This document shows, in pieces, positions 1 to 13,709 of a stretch of 64,000 nt of DNA (positions within the stretch are counted from its first letter, which is position 1; each line of letters begins with the position of its first letter). Origin of the DNA: Oxalobacteraceae bacterium AB_14 (GTDB taxonomy: Bacteria > Pseudomonadota > Gammaproteobacteria > Burkholderiales > Burkholderiaceae_D). The stretch lies in NCBI GenBank assembly GCA_000381565.1, contig KB906724.1, positions 2,358,801-2,422,800 of the forward strand, written 5' to 3'. The notes under the pieces were generated by a model. That model did no database searches, was not told the DNA's origin, and saw nothing but the letters and a program-made list of their open reading frames with translations. Position numbers and translations under genes: made by a program.

Positions 1-76
1 CCTGGCCGCCAGACTGCTTGCTGCTGCCCTGATCCGTGCCTTGCTTGCTACTGCCACCTTTTTGATTCGAGTTCAT
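1..76 (-). CDS. Small Gly/Ser/Lys/Gln-rich protein, N-terminal part only
   Basis: The reading frame starts at an ATG on the minus strand (74-76), preceded by AAGGA about six bases upstream, and runs off the window edge after 25 residues. The visible peptide begins MNSNQKGGSSKQGTDQ and is almost only Gly, Ser, Lys, Gln and Asn, with a KGG motif. This composition resembles small KGG-repeat stress-induced proteins, which are hydrophilic and probably disordered. The family call is an inference from composition; most of the gene lies outside the window. Confidence 0.5.
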   Translation of the reverse strand, partial: MNSNQKGGSSKQGTDQGSSKQSGGQ

Positions 77-437
77 GTCGATTCCTTTGCGAAAAATGAA
101 AGAACGTGCTCGCCAGAACCGCGCCGGCGCTTGCATTCCGGCGCGTTTTTGGTATCGCAATGATGCTTGCTCGATGCGGTGATCGCTATCGGAATTTCTC
201 TTGGTGGCGTGTAGGAGTGCGCCTTGCCGGCCCGTGCAGCCGTCCGCTGCGTGCAGCGTGAGAAAACGTTAATCTTGTCCTTTGTGCCGCGTAAATACTG
301 GGCTTCAAGCCATAAAAGTTGTGGAGGAATAGAAAAATACGCGAAATATTGCACAGTCTTTCCTTTCCGGTATTGCCTTGTGGAAAGAATGTGCAAGAAT
401 GTGGTATACGAACTCCCCTATCGAAGCAGGTCACATC
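77..437. other. Intergenic region upstream of the DUF1631 gene
   Basis: These 361 bases separate two divergent genes. They hold a terminator-like hairpin (120-150) and a perfect 9-bp direct repeat AAGAATGTG (385-393 and 395-403, period 10) just before the DUF1631 start. Open frames on both strands here show no conserved product and no ribosome binding site. I see no convincing sigma70 promoter pair. Confidence 0.5.
120..150 (+). terminator. Terminator-like hairpin with T-run
   Basis: CGCGCCGG (120-127) pairs perfectly with CCGGCGCG (138-145) around a 10-base loop, followed by TTTTT. The shape is an intrinsic terminator reading on the plus strand, yet no plus-strand gene ends upstream. It may end a leader or an antisense transcript, or be fortuitous. 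Confidence 0.4.
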
Positions 438-3035
438 ATGGTTGCAACTTCCACAACGCCCGCAGTGCCGAAAAAGACGGTCTCGCCGCGGCATGCCTTG
501 TTGGAAGAATTGATCGGCATCGCCACCAAGCATGCCAGCGACCAATACCTGGACCTGGCCACCCGCCTGGCCGGTGCGTTGATCGACGCCACCGGCGGCG
601 ACCCGCGCACCATGCAGCAGCGCATCCGCGCCGGCAACCAGCTACGCAACCGCAACTTCGCCTTCCTGCACCTCGCTTCGAGCGCGCTGGAGAAGGCGCT
701 GCGGCGCGAGATCGCCGAGCTGTCGCCGGCGCTCAAGGGCAAGGCGCGCCAGGCCGAGCAGCCGCTGTCGCTGGTGCCGTTCGAGGAGATGGACAACAAG
801 GTCGCGCTCAGCGGCGTCAGCAAGCCGTTCGAGAGCCTGTATTCGGACCAGTTGCAGACGTTGAACGTGCGCCTGGCCTTCCTGCTGGACCGCGATATCT
901 TGCGCGTCAGCCAGAATCCATTCCGGCCCGACGTGTTCCTGGTCGCGCTGCAGCAGGCCTGGACCGAATTCGAAACCGAGGCCGATGCCGCGCCGCTGTT
1001 GCAGCCGTTGATCAAGCCGGGCATGTTCATCGAGCTGGGCCCGATGCTCGATGCCTTGAACCTGGCCTTGCAGAGCAAGGGCGTGCTGCCTGGTTCGGTG
1101 GACGGGCACAAGGGACGCAAGGCCGACAAAGCCAAGGCCGCCGCGCCGTCGCGCGGGCGCGGCAACCAGGCGGCGCTGGCGCAGCAGTTGCGGCAATTCT
1201 TTGCCTCCAGCGAGGTGGAGGGTTCCGCCGCCGGGGCGATCGTCGACAACATCGCCGATGGCTTGATGCATGGCGTCGACCTGAGCATTCCCGATCTGCC
1301 GATGTCGGCGTTGAACTCGGGCGCTGCCTGGGTGCCGAATGCCGCCGCGCAGGGCGGTGCTGGCGCAGGACAGTCCGGCGCCATGGCGGCCGCAGCCGGC
1401 GCCAGCGGCATGGGTGGGCTCGGCGCGGCGCCCGCCGCTGCTGGCGGGGTGCTGATGGCTCCTGGTTTTGCGCCCGGGCTTGCCGGCGGGCCGGCTGTCG
1501 CCGGGGGCGGCTTCGCTCCCGCCGGCGGTGTCTGGGTGCAGGGCGCCGCGCAAGGCTTGCTGCCTGATTCCATCAGCAACGAGGACGCGCAGCGCCTGTC
1601 GCAGATCGGCGCCAAGCAGCCGCTGCTGGCGTATCTGGCGCAGCTGCAAAAGGCCGTGCCTTACGAATCCATCGGTACGCTGGGCGCGGTGGCCGGTTAC
1701 GCCACCGGACCGGCGCCGTCCGTCCGGGCTGCGGCCGATGCCGCGCCGGCGGCGGGCGGCAACGTCGTCTATCTGCCGAACATCAAAGCCAGCATGCCGC
1801 AGGGCAGCCTGTCGCGCACCGACGAGAGCACCATCGATCTGCTGTCGGCGATATTCGACACCGTTTTCCAGGACCAGAACATCTCGCAGGAAATCCGCGA
1901 CCTGATCCGCTTCCTGCAAATCCCGGTGCTGAAGGCGGCGCTGGTCGACAAGAATTTCTTCTTCCAGGAAGCCCATCCGGCGCGCCGCCTGATCGACCTG
2001 CTGTCGCGCATGGGCTGGGAGCAGCGCAAGGGGCCGGAAGACCCGCTGTTCCAGGCGATGCAGCGCAGCGTGGACCGGGTCGGCCGCGATTACGACCATG
2101 AACTGTCGGTCTTCACCGAGGCGGTCAATGAACTGGAGGCATCGATCCAGGCCGAAGAGCGCGCCGCCGCCAGCGCCATCGCCGAGCCCATCGCCGCCGC
2201 GCTGAAGCAGGAGCGGATGGCTGAATCGACCAAGCTGGCCAGGAACGCCGTGGCGTTGCGCATCGGCACCGGCGAGGTGATCGCCGTGGTGGAGGCCTTC
2301 CTGGAACAGCGCTGGGTGTCGGTGCTGACCATCGCCTACAGCATCGAGGACGACAAGCCCGGCGCCGTCAACAACGCCACCAGGACCATGGACGACTTGA
2401 TCTGGAGCGTGCGTCCCAAGCTCAATGCCGACGAGCGTAAGCAGCTGATCGCCAAGCTGCCGGTGCTGCTGACCACGCTGAACAAATGGCTGGACATCAT
2501 CAAGTGGCAGGACGCCGACCGTCTGCAATTCTTTGCCGAGCTGGCCGAGTGCCACGCCTCCATCGTGCGCGCGCCGCTGGAGATGTCGCCGGAGCGTCAG
2601 CTGGAAATCTCGATGCAGGTGGCGCAGCAGGCGGCCGAGCGGCGGCTGGAACTGCAAGCCAAAGCCGACGCGGCCGCCAAGGCGGAAGCCGAAGCGCGTG
2701 CCCAGCAGCAGGCTGATCCTGAAGAGGAAGACGCCGCCATCGAAGTCGACAGCCTGACGCGCGGCATGTGGCTGGAGTTCGAGCAGGAGGGCGGCGGCAG
2801 CCGCAAGGTCAAGCTGGCGTGGATCAGTCCTTTGCGCACCTTGTACATCTTCTCGACGGCGGCGCGGCAGGAGGCGTTCTCGATGTCCGGCGAGCAGCTG
2901 GCCAAGCGCTTCCTCGAACAGACCGTACAAGTGGTGCGCAGCGAAGGCGTGGTCGCCGTCGCGCTCTCGCAAGCGCTGGCCCGCAGCGCCGACAACGACG
3001 CCTCCATCGACCCGCCTGCGTCGGCGTTCGGTTAA
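438..3035 (+). CDS. DUF1631 family protein
   Basis: An 865-residue protein matching the DUF1631 family of beta- and gammaproteobacteria, whose biochemical role is not established. I chose the ATG at 438 because a GCAGG lies eight bases upstream and the N-terminus MVATSTTPAVPKK is more natural than the longer frame. Residues about 290-375 are a low-complexity Gly/Ala/Pro linker separating an N-terminal helical half from a conserved C-terminal half. Residues about 745-785 form a charged, Ala/Glu-rich helix. The last ~80 residues (from LTRGMWLEF) form the conserved beta-rich end of the family, which looks PilZ-like in pattern. No signal peptide or membrane segment is visible, so it is probably cytoplasmic. 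It stands alone and converges with the LysE gene. Confidence 0.8.
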   Translation: MVATSTTPAVPKKTVSPRHALLEELIGIATKHASDQYLDLATRLAGALIDATGGDPRTMQQRIRAGNQLRNRNFAFLHLASSALEKALRREIAELSPALKGKARQAEQPLSLVPFEEMDNKVALSGVSKPFESLYSDQLQTLNVRLAFLLDRDILRVSQNPFRPDVFLVALQQAWTEFETEADAAPLLQPLIKPGMFIELGPMLDALNLALQSKGVLPGSVDGHKGRKADKAKAAAPSRGRGNQAALAQQLRQFFASSEVEGSAAGAIVDNIADGLMHGVDLSIPDLPMSALNSGAAWVPNAAAQGGAGAGQSGAMAAAAGASGMGGLGAAPAAAGGVLMAPGFAPGLAGGPAVAGGGFAPAGGVWVQGAAQGLLPDSISNEDAQRLSQIGAKQPLLAYLAQLQKAVPYESIGTLGAVAGYATGPAPSVRAAADAAPAAGGNVVYLPNIKASMPQGSLSRTDESTIDLLSAIFDTVFQDQNISQEIRDLIRFLQIPVLKAALVDKNFFFQEAHPARRLIDLLSRMGWEQRKGPEDPLFQAMQRSVDRVGRDYDHELSVFTEAVNELEASIQAEERAAASAIAEPIAAALKQERMAESTKLARNAVALRIGTGEVIAVVEAFLEQRWVSVLTIAYSIEDDKPGAVNNATRTMDDLIWSVRPKLNADERKQLIAKLPVLLTTLNKWLDIIKWQDADRLQFFAELAECHASIVRAPLEMSPERQLEISMQVAQQAAERRLELQAKADAAAKAEAEARAQQQADPEEEDAAIEVDSLTRGMWLEFEQEGGGSRKVKLAWISPLRTLYIFSTAARQEAFSMSGEQLAKRFLEQTVQVVRSEGVVAVALSQALARSADNDASIDPPASAFG

Positions 3036-3047
3036 GTTCTTCCGCTG

Positions 3048-3701
3048 TTACTTCGAGTTCGTCAACGTCAGCAGGGCGCCGCCCATGCCGACGAAGATCA
3101 CGCCGGTGGCGCGCTTGGCCAGGCGGGCGCGGGCGATGCTGTGCTTGACGCTGCGCTTCAGCCACGACGCGCACGCCACGTAGAAGAAGTGCGACAACAG
3201 CGTGCAGCTGGTGAAGATCGACGTCAGCAGCAGGAAGCGCACCGGGTCCACGTGGTCCGGCGGCATGAACTGCGGGAACACGGCGGTGAAGAACAGTATC
3301 GCCTTCGGATTGCTGACCGCCACCAGCAGGCCGGCGCGGAAGGTGCTCAGGCGGCTGGCCTCGGCCGCGCCCGGCTGGACGGCCGCGGCGGCGGTCTCCG
3401 CCGTTTCAGTGACCAGGCTGGCGTTGCGCCAGGCCTTGAAGCCCAGGAAGATCAGGTAGGCCGCGCCGGCCACTTTCAGCGCGCCGAACGCCAGCGCCGA
3501 AGTCTTCAGCAACAAGCCCAGACCCGCCACCGCCGTCGTCGCCACGATGAACACGCCCAGCGCATTGCCGGCAGAGCTGTAGAGCGCGCGCCGCGCGCCC
3601 ATCGTGGTCGCGGTCGAAATCGCCATCAGCACGCCCGGACCCGGGCTGAACGCCGCCGCCAGGGAAACCGATAAGAACAACAGCCAGGTCGATACAGTCA
3701 T
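3048..3701 (-). CDS. LysE/RhtB family amino-acid exporter
   Basis: A 217-residue integral membrane protein of the LysE/RhtB superfamily, which exports amino acids or related metabolites through the inner membrane. The N-terminal AAAFSPGPGVLMAIS segment is the family signature, followed by GARRALYSSAGNALG and about six hydrophobic segments. Length is normal for the family. The substrate cannot be told from sequence. It lies just downstream of the GST gene on the same strand (22-base gap), so the two may be cotranscribed. Confidence 0.85.
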   Translation of the reverse strand: MTVSTWLLFLSVSLAAAFSPGPGVLMAISTATTMGARRALYSSAGNALGVFIVATTAVAGLGLLLKTSALAFGALKVAGAAYLIFLGFKAWRNASLVTETAETAAAAVQPGAAEASRLSTFRAGLLVAVSNPKAILFFTAVFPQFMPPDHVDPVRFLLLTSIFTSCTLLSHFFYVACASWLKRSVKHSIARARLAKRATGVIFVGMGGALLTLTNSK

Positions 3702-3723
3702 TGCTAAACTCCAAAAGTAAGTG

Positions 3724-4347
3724 TCAGGGGAGGCCGTTGCAGCCGTGGGCGCGGAAGCCGTCGCGTTCGCTCAGGCGGGCGAACCAGGCATCGACGGCCG
3801 CCAGCTCGGGGCGCGCCATCGGCATCGCGCGCCAGCGGTTGGCCGACAGGCCGAGCACGATATCGGCCAGGGTCAGCGCCGCGCCGCAGGCGAACGGCCC
3901 AGCCGCCGCCAGATGCGTGTCCAGCATGCCCATCAGCCGGTTCCATTCCGCCATGCTGGCCACCAGTGCCGCCGCGTCGCCATGCGCGGGACTCTGACGT
4001 ATCATCGCCATGAAGGCATAGCGCCAGGCGTTGTTCAGTTCGGTGGCCTGCCAGTCCATCCATTTTTCCACCTGGGCGCGCGCCATCGGCGCGGCCGGCA
4101 GCAGGTCGGTGCGGCCGTGTTTGCCAGCGAGGTAGCGGCAGATGGTGTTCGACTCCCACAGGCTCTGGCCGTCGTCGATGATGACCGGCACCATGCCGTT
4201 GGGGTTCATGCGCTGGAACGCCGGCGTGCCGGTCGGCTGGAAGCCGCTGCCGTATTCCTCCAGGCGGTAAGCGAGGCCGATTTCCGCGCACGTCCACAGG
4301 ACCTTGCGGACGTTGATGGAGGAGGATTTGCCGAGTATGGTGAGCAT
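3724..4347 (-). CDS. Glutathione S-transferase family protein
   Basis: A 207-residue soluble GST. The N-terminal thioredoxin-fold half starts MLTILGKSSSINVRKVLW, with the Ser-rich active-site region at residues 7-10, and carries the glutathione-binding NGMVPVIIDD and WESNTICRYLA motifs. The C-terminal helical half contains the LTLADIVLG capping motif. I start it at 4347 because the family N-terminus is exact there; the frame is open further upstream but that sequence is not GST-like. No strong ribosome binding site is seen. It conjugates glutathione to electrophiles; the substrate is unknown. Confidence 0.85.
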   Translation of the reverse strand: MLTILGKSSSINVRKVLWTCAEIGLAYRLEEYGSGFQPTGTPAFQRMNPNGMVPVIIDDGQSLWESNTICRYLAGKHGRTDLLPAAPMARAQVEKWMDWQATELNNAWRYAFMAMIRQSPAHGDAAALVASMAEWNRLMGMLDTHLAAAGPFACGAALTLADIVLGLSANRWRAMPMARPELAAVDAWFARLSERDGFRAHGCNGLP

Positions 4348-4409
4348 GGCAACAGTATGCCACGCTCCGCCGGAGCGCGTCGGCCGCCCCCGATTTTGCT
4401 TCAGGTCTA

Positions 4410-4436
4410 TTGTTACGTGGCAATATTCGCTAGAAT
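4410..4436 (+). promoter_or_regulatory. Possible promoter of the PAP2 gene
   Basis: TTGTTA (4410-4415) and TAGAAT (4431-4436) resemble sigma70 boxes, but the spacer is only 15 bases, so the -35 assignment is weak. It lies in the divergent gap between the GST and PAP2 genes. Confidence 0.3.
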
Positions 4437-4492
4437 GCGCACGCATGTGTTTTAATGGTGCGGTGCAAAAAACAACGATAGGGCGCTTTGAG

Positions 4493-5122
4493 ATGATGAT
4501 GTGGTGGCACGGTTTGAGTGTGACGGGGAGTCTGGCGGTGACCGGGCCGATAGGAATCGCGATCGCGGTCTGGCTGCTGGCGGGCAAATCGTGGCGGCTG
4601 ACCGCCGCGTGGTGCGTGCTGTTCGGCCTTGGCATGGCGCTGGTCGTGGCCACCAAGATGGCTTTCGTCGGTTGGGGAATCGGCGTGGAATCGGTGGAAT
4701 TCGCCGGCTTCAGCGGACATGCGATGCGCGCCGCCGCCGTGTTCCCGGTCGCCTTTTTCCTGGCATTCCGCTCGTCGCCGCCGCCATGGCGTGTGCTGGG
4801 CACCTTGCTGGGCGTGCTGCTGGCCGTGCTGATTGCCGTTTCCCGTGTCTACGTGCGGGCGCATTCGGTGTCCGAATCGGTGACCGGTTGCCTGCTCGGC
4901 CTGGCCGTGGCGGCGGTGTTCATCTGGTACGCCAGCACCGAGCACCACATGGCGCTGAGCCGTTTGCTGGTGGTGCTGTGCATTCCCATCGTGCTGATCG
5001 CGCCGCGGGTGGAGCCGGTGCCGGCCGAAATGTGGATCACCCAGGCCGCGCTCTGGCTGTCCGGCCACGACCAACCTTATACCCGCGCCATTTGGCGCGA
5101 GCCCAAAAGCCCGCTACGATAG
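4493..5122 (+). CDS. PAP2-family membrane phosphatase
   Basis: A 209-residue membrane protein of the PAP2 (phosphatidic acid phosphatase type 2) family, acting on lipid or polyprenyl phosphates at the membrane. The motifs are FSGHAMRAA (PSGH motif with Phe for Pro) and SRVYVRAHSVSE (SR-x5-H motif, with Glu where Asp is usual), set among about five or six hydrophobic helices. Three successive ATG codons occur at 4493, 4496 and 4499; I take the first. An in-frame ATG at 4445 is possible but has no ribosome binding site. A role in undecaprenyl-PP recycling is plausible but not shown. Confidence 0.75.
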   Translation: MMMWWHGLSVTGSLAVTGPIGIAIAVWLLAGKSWRLTAAWCVLFGLGMALVVATKMAFVGWGIGVESVEFAGFSGHAMRAAAVFPVAFFLAFRSSPPPWRVLGTLLGVLLAVLIAVSRVYVRAHSVSESVTGCLLGLAVAAVFIWYASTEHHMALSRLLVVLCIPIVLIAPRVEPVPAEMWITQAALWLSGHDQPYTRAIWREPKSPLR

Positions 5123-5171
5123 GCGCATGCACCGTCCATGACGCGTTTTCGGCCAGATTTGAAGCGCAAAA

Positions 5172-5180
5172 TGGTATTAT
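5172..5180 (+). promoter_or_regulatory. Extended -10 promoter element before smc
   Basis: TGG followed directly by TATTAT fits an extended -10 (TGn-TATAAT) promoter. It lies about 36 bases before the smc start codon and would start transcription near 5187. No good -35 box is seen, as expected for extended -10 promoters. Confidence 0.4.
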
Positions 5181-5215
5181 TGTGAACTTTTCCAGCCCAC
5201 ACACCAGATAACAAC

Positions 5216-8200
5216 GTGCGTCTATCTTCCATCAAATTGTCGGGATTTAAGTCTTTCGTTGATCCCACCAATTTCCAGGTGCCGGGTCAGTTGGTTGGCG
5301 TGGTGGGGCCCAACGGTTGCGGCAAGTCGAACATCATTGACGCCGTGCGCTGGGTGCTGGGCGAATCCAAGGCTTCCGAGCTGCGCGGCGAGTCCATGCA
5401 GGACGTCATTTTCAACGGCTCGACCCACCGCAAGCCGGCCGGGCGCGCCTCGGTCGAGCTGGTGTTCGACAACAACGACGGCAAGGCTTCCGGCCAGTGG
5501 GGCCAGTACGCCGAGATCGCCGTCAAGCGCACACTGACGCGCGACGGCACCTCGACCTACTACATCAACGGCCAGCCGGTGCGCCGGCGCGACATCCAGG
5601 ACATCTTCCTCGGCACCGGCCTCGGCCCGCGCGCCTACGCCATCATCGGCCAGGGCATGATCAGCCGCATCATCGAATCGCGCCCTGAAGAGCTGCGCGT
5701 GTTCCTGGAGGAAGCGGCCGGCGTCTCGAAGTACAAGGAGCGCCGCCGCGAAACCGAGAACCGCCTGCACGACACCCGCGAGAACCTGCTGCGGGTGGAC
5801 GACATCCTGCGCGAGCTGAACTCGAACCTGGAAAAGCTGGAAGGCCAGGCCGCCGTCGCCACCAGGTTCCACCAGCTGCAATCGGACCAGGAAGAAAAGC
5901 AAAAGCTGCTGTGGCTGCTGCGCAAGATCGAAGCCGAGAACGAGCAGAAGAAATACTTCCGCGAGATGGAGCAGGCGCAGAACGACCTGGAAGAACAGAC
6001 CGCCAAGCTGCGCAACGTCGAGCTGTCGCTGGAGCAGATGCGCCAGGGCCACTTCGCCGCCGGCGACCGCCTGCACACGGCGCAGGGCAGCTTGTACCAG
6101 ACCAACGCCGAGATCGGCAGCCTGGAAGCGCAGATCAAGTTCGTCATCGAATCGCGCAGCCGCCTGCAGGCGCAACTGGCCGCCTTGACCGCGCAGCGCG
6201 ACCAATGGCAGCAGCAGGCCACCGAATACGGCGGCCAGATCGAGGAAGCCGAGTTCACGCTGGAAGAACTGTCGGCCAAGGTCGAACAGTCGCAGATGAT
6301 GGCCGAGCAAAAGGCCGAGTCGCTGCCGATGCTGGAGCAGGTGTGGCGCGAGGCGCAGGCCAGGAGCACCGAATCGCGCGCCCGCATCATGCAGGCGCAG
6401 CAGCAACTGGAACTGGAATCGGCGCACCAGCGCAACGCCAACAACATCCTCAACGGCCTGGCCGTGCGGCGCGAGCGCCTGCAACAGGAAAAGAGCGGCC
6501 TCAATTTGCCCGACAGCGCGCACCTGGGCAACCTGCGCCTGCAGCTGGAGGAAAAGCAGCAGGCGCTGGAAGAGCAGGGCTATCTGCTGGACGAGGCGCT
6601 GGAACAGCAGCCCAGGCTGGACGAGGAACGCCAGGCCGCGCAGCACCAGGTCAACACCGAAACCGCCGCCAACGCCCAGCTGGAAGCGCGCCTGAACGCG
6701 CTGCGCCAGTTGCAGGAGCGCGTGCAGACGCAGGGCAAGGTCACGCCGTGGCTGCAAAAGCACGAACTCGACACCTTGCCGCGCCTGTGGCAAAAACTGA
6801 ACATCGAATCCGGCTGGGAGACCGCGCTGGAATCGGTGCTGCGCGAGCGCACCTCGGCGTTGCAGATGTCGAACATCGAGTGGGCCAAGGCCTTCTTCAA
6901 CGACGCGCCGCCTGCCAAGCTGGCGCTGTTCGCGCCGTCGCACGCGGCGCCGCCGGCGCCGCTGGAAGTGGCGGGCCTGAAGCCGTTCCTGAACCTGCTC
7001 AAGCTCAACGATCCCGGCTTGCGCGGCCTGCTGCAGGACTGGCTGCACAACGTCTACCTCGCCGAGGACACGGCGGTAGCCTTCGCCGACCGTGCCAAGC
7101 TGCCGGCCGGCGCCTGCTTCGTCACGCGCCAGGGCCACGCCGTCACCCAGGGCAGCGTGCGCTTCTACGCCGCCGACTCGGAGCAGGACGGCATGCTGGG
7201 CCGCCAGCAGGAAATCGACAACATCACCAAGCAGCTGCGCGCGCAGCAGATGCTGGCCGACGAAGCGCGCGCCCGTTCGGTGCGCGCCGATGCCGCCGTC
7301 TCCGAGCTGACGCGCCGCCTGACCGAGTACCGCGCCAAGCTGCAAAGCCTGCAGCAGTCGGTGCACACCTTGCAGCTGGATGTGGTCAAGCTGTCGGAGA
7401 TCGAGGCGCGCTTCAACCAGCGCAGCAACCAGATCGAAACCGACCTGGCTGAAATCGCCGCGCAGGAAGAGGAACAGACGCAGGTCAAGATGGAGTCCGA
7501 GGAAAAGTTCGAGCAGCTCGACATGGAGCTCGGCAACCTGCAGGGCGACCACGAGGAAGGCCAGACCCTGTTCCTCGAAAAAGAGCAGCGCCTGTCAGAC
7601 GCCCGCGAAGCCTTGCGCGACCTGGAACGCGCCGCGCAGGAAGCGCAGTTCGCGGAAAAGTCCCAGCGCAGCAAGATCGAAGAATTCCGCCGCTCGATCG
7701 CCACCGCGACCGCGCAGGTGGCGCAGGTCACGCAAAGCCTGGAAGCGGGTCAGGCCGAACTGGCCAAGCTCGAATCCGGCCAGGCCAACGAAGGCTTGCA
7801 GGAACTGCTGGAGCGCCGCACCGGCCAGGAAAAAGCGCTGTCCGACGCCCGCCACGAACTCGATCAGATCACGCAGCAGCTGCGCATGTTCGAGGAAGGC
7901 CGCATGTCGACCGAACGCGCGCTGCAGCCGCAGCGCGACAAGATCATGGAGATGCAGCTGAAGGAACAGGCCGCGCGCCTGAACCAGGAGCAGTTCGCCG
8001 CGCAGCTGGCCGAAGTGCAGGCCGACGAAGCGGCGCTGGCCGAGAAGCTGCATCCCGACATGAAGGCCTCGTACCTGCAAGGCGAAGTGACCCGCCTGAC
8101 CAATGCGATCTCGATGCTGGGCGCGGTCAACCTGGCCGCGCTGGACGAGCTGGCGACGGCCTCCGAACGCAAGAACTTCCTCGACGCGCAGAACGCCGAC

Positions 8201-8739
8201 TTGAACGAGGCGATCAACACGCTGGAAGACGCGATCGCGCGCATCGACAAAGAGACCCGCGATCTGCTGCAAGACACCTTCGACCGCGTCAACGGCCACT
8301 TCTCCGAACTGTTCCCGATCCTGTTCGGCGGCGGCCAGGCCAAGCTGATCATGACCGGCGATGAAATCCTCGATTCCGGCGTGCAGGTCATGGCCCAGCC
8401 GCCGGGCAAGAAGAACGCCACCATCCACCTGTTGTCGGGCGGTGAAAAAGCGCTGACCGCAACGGCGCTGGTGTTCTCGATGTTCCGACTTAACCCCGCG
8501 CCGTTCTGCCTGCTCGACGAGGTCGATGCACCACTGGACGACGCCAATACCGAACGATTCTGCCGGATGGTCAAACGCATGTCTGACCACACCCAATTCC
8601 TCTTCATTTCGCACAACAAGATTGCGATGGAGATGGCCAATCAACTGATCGGTGTGACGATGCAAGAGCAGGGCGTATCGCGCATCGTGGCGGTGGATAT
8701 GGAATCCGCCGCAAACTTCGCTTCCGAGGCACAAGCAGC

Positions 8740-8743
<4 letters not shown>
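5216..8743 (+). CDS. smc: Chromosome segregation protein SMC
   Basis: A 1175-residue SMC ATPase that organises and segregates the chromosome as a homodimer, normally with ScpA/ScpB (not in this window). The Walker A motif GPNGCGKS is at residues 31-38. Two long coiled coils rich in Glu, Gln, Leu and Arg flank a hinge at about residues 510-660. The C-terminal head has the signature LSGGEKALTATA (from about residue 1073) and Walker B FCLLDEVDAP (Asp 1101). The start is a GTG at 5216, whose product begins with the conserved MRLSSIKLSGFKSFV. It overlaps zipA by four bases (ATGA), so translation is probably coupled. Confidence 0.97.
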
Positions 8744-12248
<3,505 letters not shown>

Positions 12249-12264
12249 AATAAGAAGAAAGATC

Positions 12265-13160
<896 letters not shown>

Positions 13161-13164
<4 letters not shown>

Positions 13165-13697
13165 CGGTGCGTGAAATCCTGAAGATGGGCGATCCGCGCC
13201 TGCTGCGCGTGGCCGAGCCGGTGACCGAGTTCGATACCCCGGCCATGCGCGAGCTGATCGCCGACATGTTCGACACCATGCACGCCGCCAACGGCGCGGG
13301 CCTGGCGGCGCCGCAGATCGGCGTCAACCTGCAGCTGGTGATCTTCGGCTTCAAGCAGAACGCGCGCTATCCCGACGCGCCGCAGGTGCCGGAAACGGTA
13401 TTGATCAATCCCGTCCTCACGCCGCTGTCGGACGAGATGGAAGAGGGCTTCGAAGGCTGCCTGTCGGTGCCTGGCCTGCGCGGCAGCGTGCCGCGCCACA
13501 CCAGCCTGCGCTACCAAGGCGTGGACCAGTTCCAGCAGCCTATCCTGCGCGATGTCGACGGCTTCCATGCGCGCGTGGTGCAGCACGAAGTGGATCATCT
13601 GCTCGGCGTGCTGTACCCGATGCGCATCAAGGACTTTTCCCGGTTCGGCTTTACCGAGGTGATGTTCCCCGACCTCGATCCCAATGAAGACGATTGA
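13161..13697 (+). CDS. def: Peptide deformylase
   Basis: A 178-residue metallo-hydrolase removing the N-formyl group from new proteins. The three motifs are present: GAGLAAPQ (residues 45-52), EGCLSVPG with the metal-binding Cys, and QHEVDHLLG with the HExxH ligands. I use ATG 13161, which overlaps the galU stop and has GGAGG nine bases upstream. def is more often paired with fmt, so its place after galU suggests a second, stand-alone deformylase. Confidence 0.93.
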
Positions 13698-13709
13698 GGC
13701 GGCCAGGCG

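Noticed and set aside
642..2972. 776-codon minus-strand frame opposite the DUF1631 gene
   Set aside because: Antisense shadow; plus-strand frame has the conserved family sequence and a ribosome binding site.
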